Shown: piece after piece, positions 25,310 through 26,817 of the stretch
Numbering within the stretch: position 1 is the stretch's first letter
Layout of the letters: the number at the start of each line of letters is the position of its first letter
Assembly (NCBI GenBank): GCA_031276435.1
Contig: JAISNB010000235.1
Coordinates: 1 to 26,817, forward strand
Direction: 5' to 3'
Source of the DNA: Burkholderiaceae bacterium
GTDB lineage: Bacteria > Pseudomonadota > Gammaproteobacteria > Burkholderiales > Burkholderiaceae_C
Length of the DNA stretch: 26,817 bases
Translations under genes and position numbers: made by a program
Notes under the pieces: model-generated
What the model saw: the letters and a program-made list of their open reading frames with translations, nothing else
Databases searched by the model: none
What the model was told of the DNA's origin: nothing

Positions 25310-26817
25310 ATGCCACCGCACCGCCTCGATTCGCACCGCCCCTACCCGCTGTTTGACGCCGCGGCCACGCGCCGCATGGAGCAAGCCTTTGCCGACGCCC
25401 CCCTCATGCAACGCGCTGGCCTGGCCGTCGCGCATCTGGCGCTGGCGCTGGCGCCCCACGCGCGCACCATCTGGATTGCCTGCGGCCCCGGCAACAACGG
25501 CGGCGATGGCCTGGAAGCGGCTGCCCACCTGCGCCTTTGGGGCCGCCGCCCGATCGTCACCTGGCTGGGCGACGCGGGCGCGCTCCCGTCCGGCCCGGGC
25601 GGCGACGGCCTGCGCCGCGCCCTGCAACGCGCGCAACAGGCGCAAGTGGAATTTGCCGCGCAGCCGCCCGCCCATCTGGACGCCACGTGCGATCTGTGCA
25701 TCGACGCGCTGCTCGGCCTTGGCGCAACGCGAGCGCCCGAAGGCCGCATGGCCCAATGGCTGCAACACATGCGGCACCTGGCCACCCCGGTACTCGCCGT
25801 CGACCTGCCCACCGGGCTGGACGCCGACACCGGTCAATGGCTGCAAGCCAGCGCCACGCCCGACGACAGCCCCAACCCCGGCGCGCCAGCGCCCCAGCGC
25901 CGCCAACACACGCTCGCGCTGCTCACCCTCAAACCCGGCCTCTTCACCCTGCATGGGCGCGACGCCTGCGGCACACTGTGGTTTGACGACCTGGGCACAG
26001 ACACATGCGCAAACGCCCCTGCCGGAGCCGAACCTGTCGCGTGGCTCAACGCCCCGCCCCTCTTGCCCGCGCGGCCCCATGCCAGCCACAAAGGCGACTG
26101 GGGCGACGTGGCAGTCATCGGTGGCGCGCGCGACGCCGCCTGCGGCCTGAACATGGCGGGCGCCGCGTGGCTGGCCGCCAGCGCCGCGCTGCACGGCGGC
26201 GCGGGACGCGTCTGGGTCACCCTGCTGGGCGACGACGGCGCGCCAGCCGCCGCGGCCATCCCCCCCGTCAACCTGGCCCAACCCGAACTCATGGCCCGCC
26301 GCCTGGACACGCTGGAGCTGCCCCGCCTGACAGTGGTCTGCGGCTGCGGCGGCGGCCAGCCCGTGTGCGCCACCCTGCCCCAACTGCTGCGCGCCGCGCC
26401 CCGCATGGTGCTCGACGCCGACGCCCTCAACGCCATCGCCCAGGATGCGGCGCTACAGCGCGCCCTGCGCCAGCGCACCCAGCGCGCGCAAACCACCATC
26501 CTCACCCCGCACCCGCTGGAAGCGGCCCGCCTGCTTGGCTGCACCACCGCGCAAATCCAGGCCGACCGGCTCGCCGCCGCGCGCGCCCTCGCCCGCCAGT
26601 TTGAAGCCACCGCAATCCTCAAAGGCTCTGGCACCATCATCGCCGCCCCAGACCACACCCCGCGCATCAACCCCACCGGCAACGCCCGGCTGGCCATACC
26701 CGGCGCGGGCGACGCCCTGGCCGGCCTGCTGGGCGCGCATCTGGCCGCTGGTTGCAGCCCCTGGGACGCCGCCTGCCTGGCCGTCTGGCAACATGGCCGC
26801 GTCGCCGACCAATGGCC
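25310..26817 (+). CDS. nnr: Bifunctional NAD(P)H-hydrate repair enzyme (partial, 3' end cut by window)
   Basis: Repairs damaged, hydrated NAD(P)H: the N-terminal YjeF_N domain epimerises R/S hydrates and the C-terminal ADP-dependent domain dehydrates them. The open frame runs from ATG 25310 (MPPHRLDSHRPYPLFDAAAT) to the window edge, at least 502 codons. The epimerase domain shows GPGNNGGDG and DLPTGLDADTG. The dehydratase domain begins near HKGDWGDVAVIGGARD and continues with LDADALNAIA, LTPHPLEAARLLG, ILKGSGTIIA, NPTGNARLA and PGAGDALAG, where the Asp is the expected catalytic base. It is the only plus-strand gene and diverges from rpsB. No strong Shine-Dalgarno is seen. Antisense frames over this region are shadows. 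Confidence 0.93.
   Translation, partial: MPPHRLDSHRPYPLFDAAATRRMEQAFADAPLMQRAGLAVAHLALALAPHARTIWIACGPGNNGGDGLEAAAHLRLWGRRPIVTWLGDAGALPSGPGGDGLRRALQRAQQAQVEFAAQPPAHLDATCDLCIDALLGLGATRAPEGRMAQWLQHMRHLATPVLAVDLPTGLDADTGQWLQASATPDDSPNPGAPAPQRRQHTLALLTLKPGLFTLHGRDACGTLWFDDLGTDTCANAPAGAEPVAWLNAPPLLPARPHASHKGDWGDVAVIGGARDAACGLNMAGAAWLAASAALHGGAGRVWVTLLGDDGAPAAAAIPPVNLAQPELMARRLDTLELPRLTVVCGCGGGQPVCATLPQLLRAAPRMVLDADALNAIAQDAALQRALRQRTQRAQTTILTPHPLEAARLLGCTTAQIQADRLAAARALARQFEATAILKGSGTIIAAPDHTPRINPTGNARLAIPGAGDALAGLLGAHLAAGCSPWDAACLAVWQHGRVADQW

Overview
The window is GC-rich and densely packed. It reads as chromosomal DNA of a betaproteobacterium, most likely order Burkholderiales and probably near Comamonadaceae. 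This rests on protein character and on the conserved order rpsB-tsf-pyrH-frr-uppS-cdsA-dxr-rseP-bamA-skp-lpxD-fabZ-lpxA-lpxB-rnhB-trmH-like; no database search was possible. Every gene but one lies on the minus strand, so transcription runs from high to low coordinates. The exception is nnr at the right edge, which diverges from rpsB and runs off the window.

Right half (about 25.0 kb down to 9.2 kb): a long housekeeping cluster. It begins with translation factors (ribosomal protein S2, EF-Ts, ribosome recycling factor) and UMP kinase. Envelope genes follow: undecaprenyl-diphosphate synthase, CDP-diglyceride synthase, DXP reductoisomerase, RseP protease, BamA, Skp and the lipid A genes lpxD, fabZ, lpxA and lpxB. 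It ends with RNase HII and a SpoU-family RNA methyltransferase. Many junctions are 4-nt ATGA overlaps. Terminator-like hairpins between rpsB and tsf, tsf and pyrH, and skp and lpxD suggest graded expression along the cluster.

Left half (about 9.2 kb down to 0.4 kb): the carbamoyl-phosphate synthetase genes carA and carB, separated by about 4 kb. In between sits a tightly packed same-strand set of seven small genes: an exported 151-aa protein, a 120-aa cytosolic protein, a 227-aa lipoprotein, a peptidase S51-like protein, a 175-aa membrane-anchored protein, a 41-aa truncated copy of its N-terminus, and an exported metallo-beta-lactamase-fold hydrolase of the methyl parathion hydrolase type. 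I see no terminator inside this set, and its last gene stops 3 nt before carB. A strong Rho-independent terminator follows carB. The left 370 bases hold no gene I can support.

The two most notable points are (1) UppS, the only copy in the window, which keeps its catalytic Asp but has lost many residues that are near-invariant in the family, and (2) the exported/accessory gene set embedded inside the carAB transcription unit, including a tandemly duplicated and truncated membrane-anchor gene.
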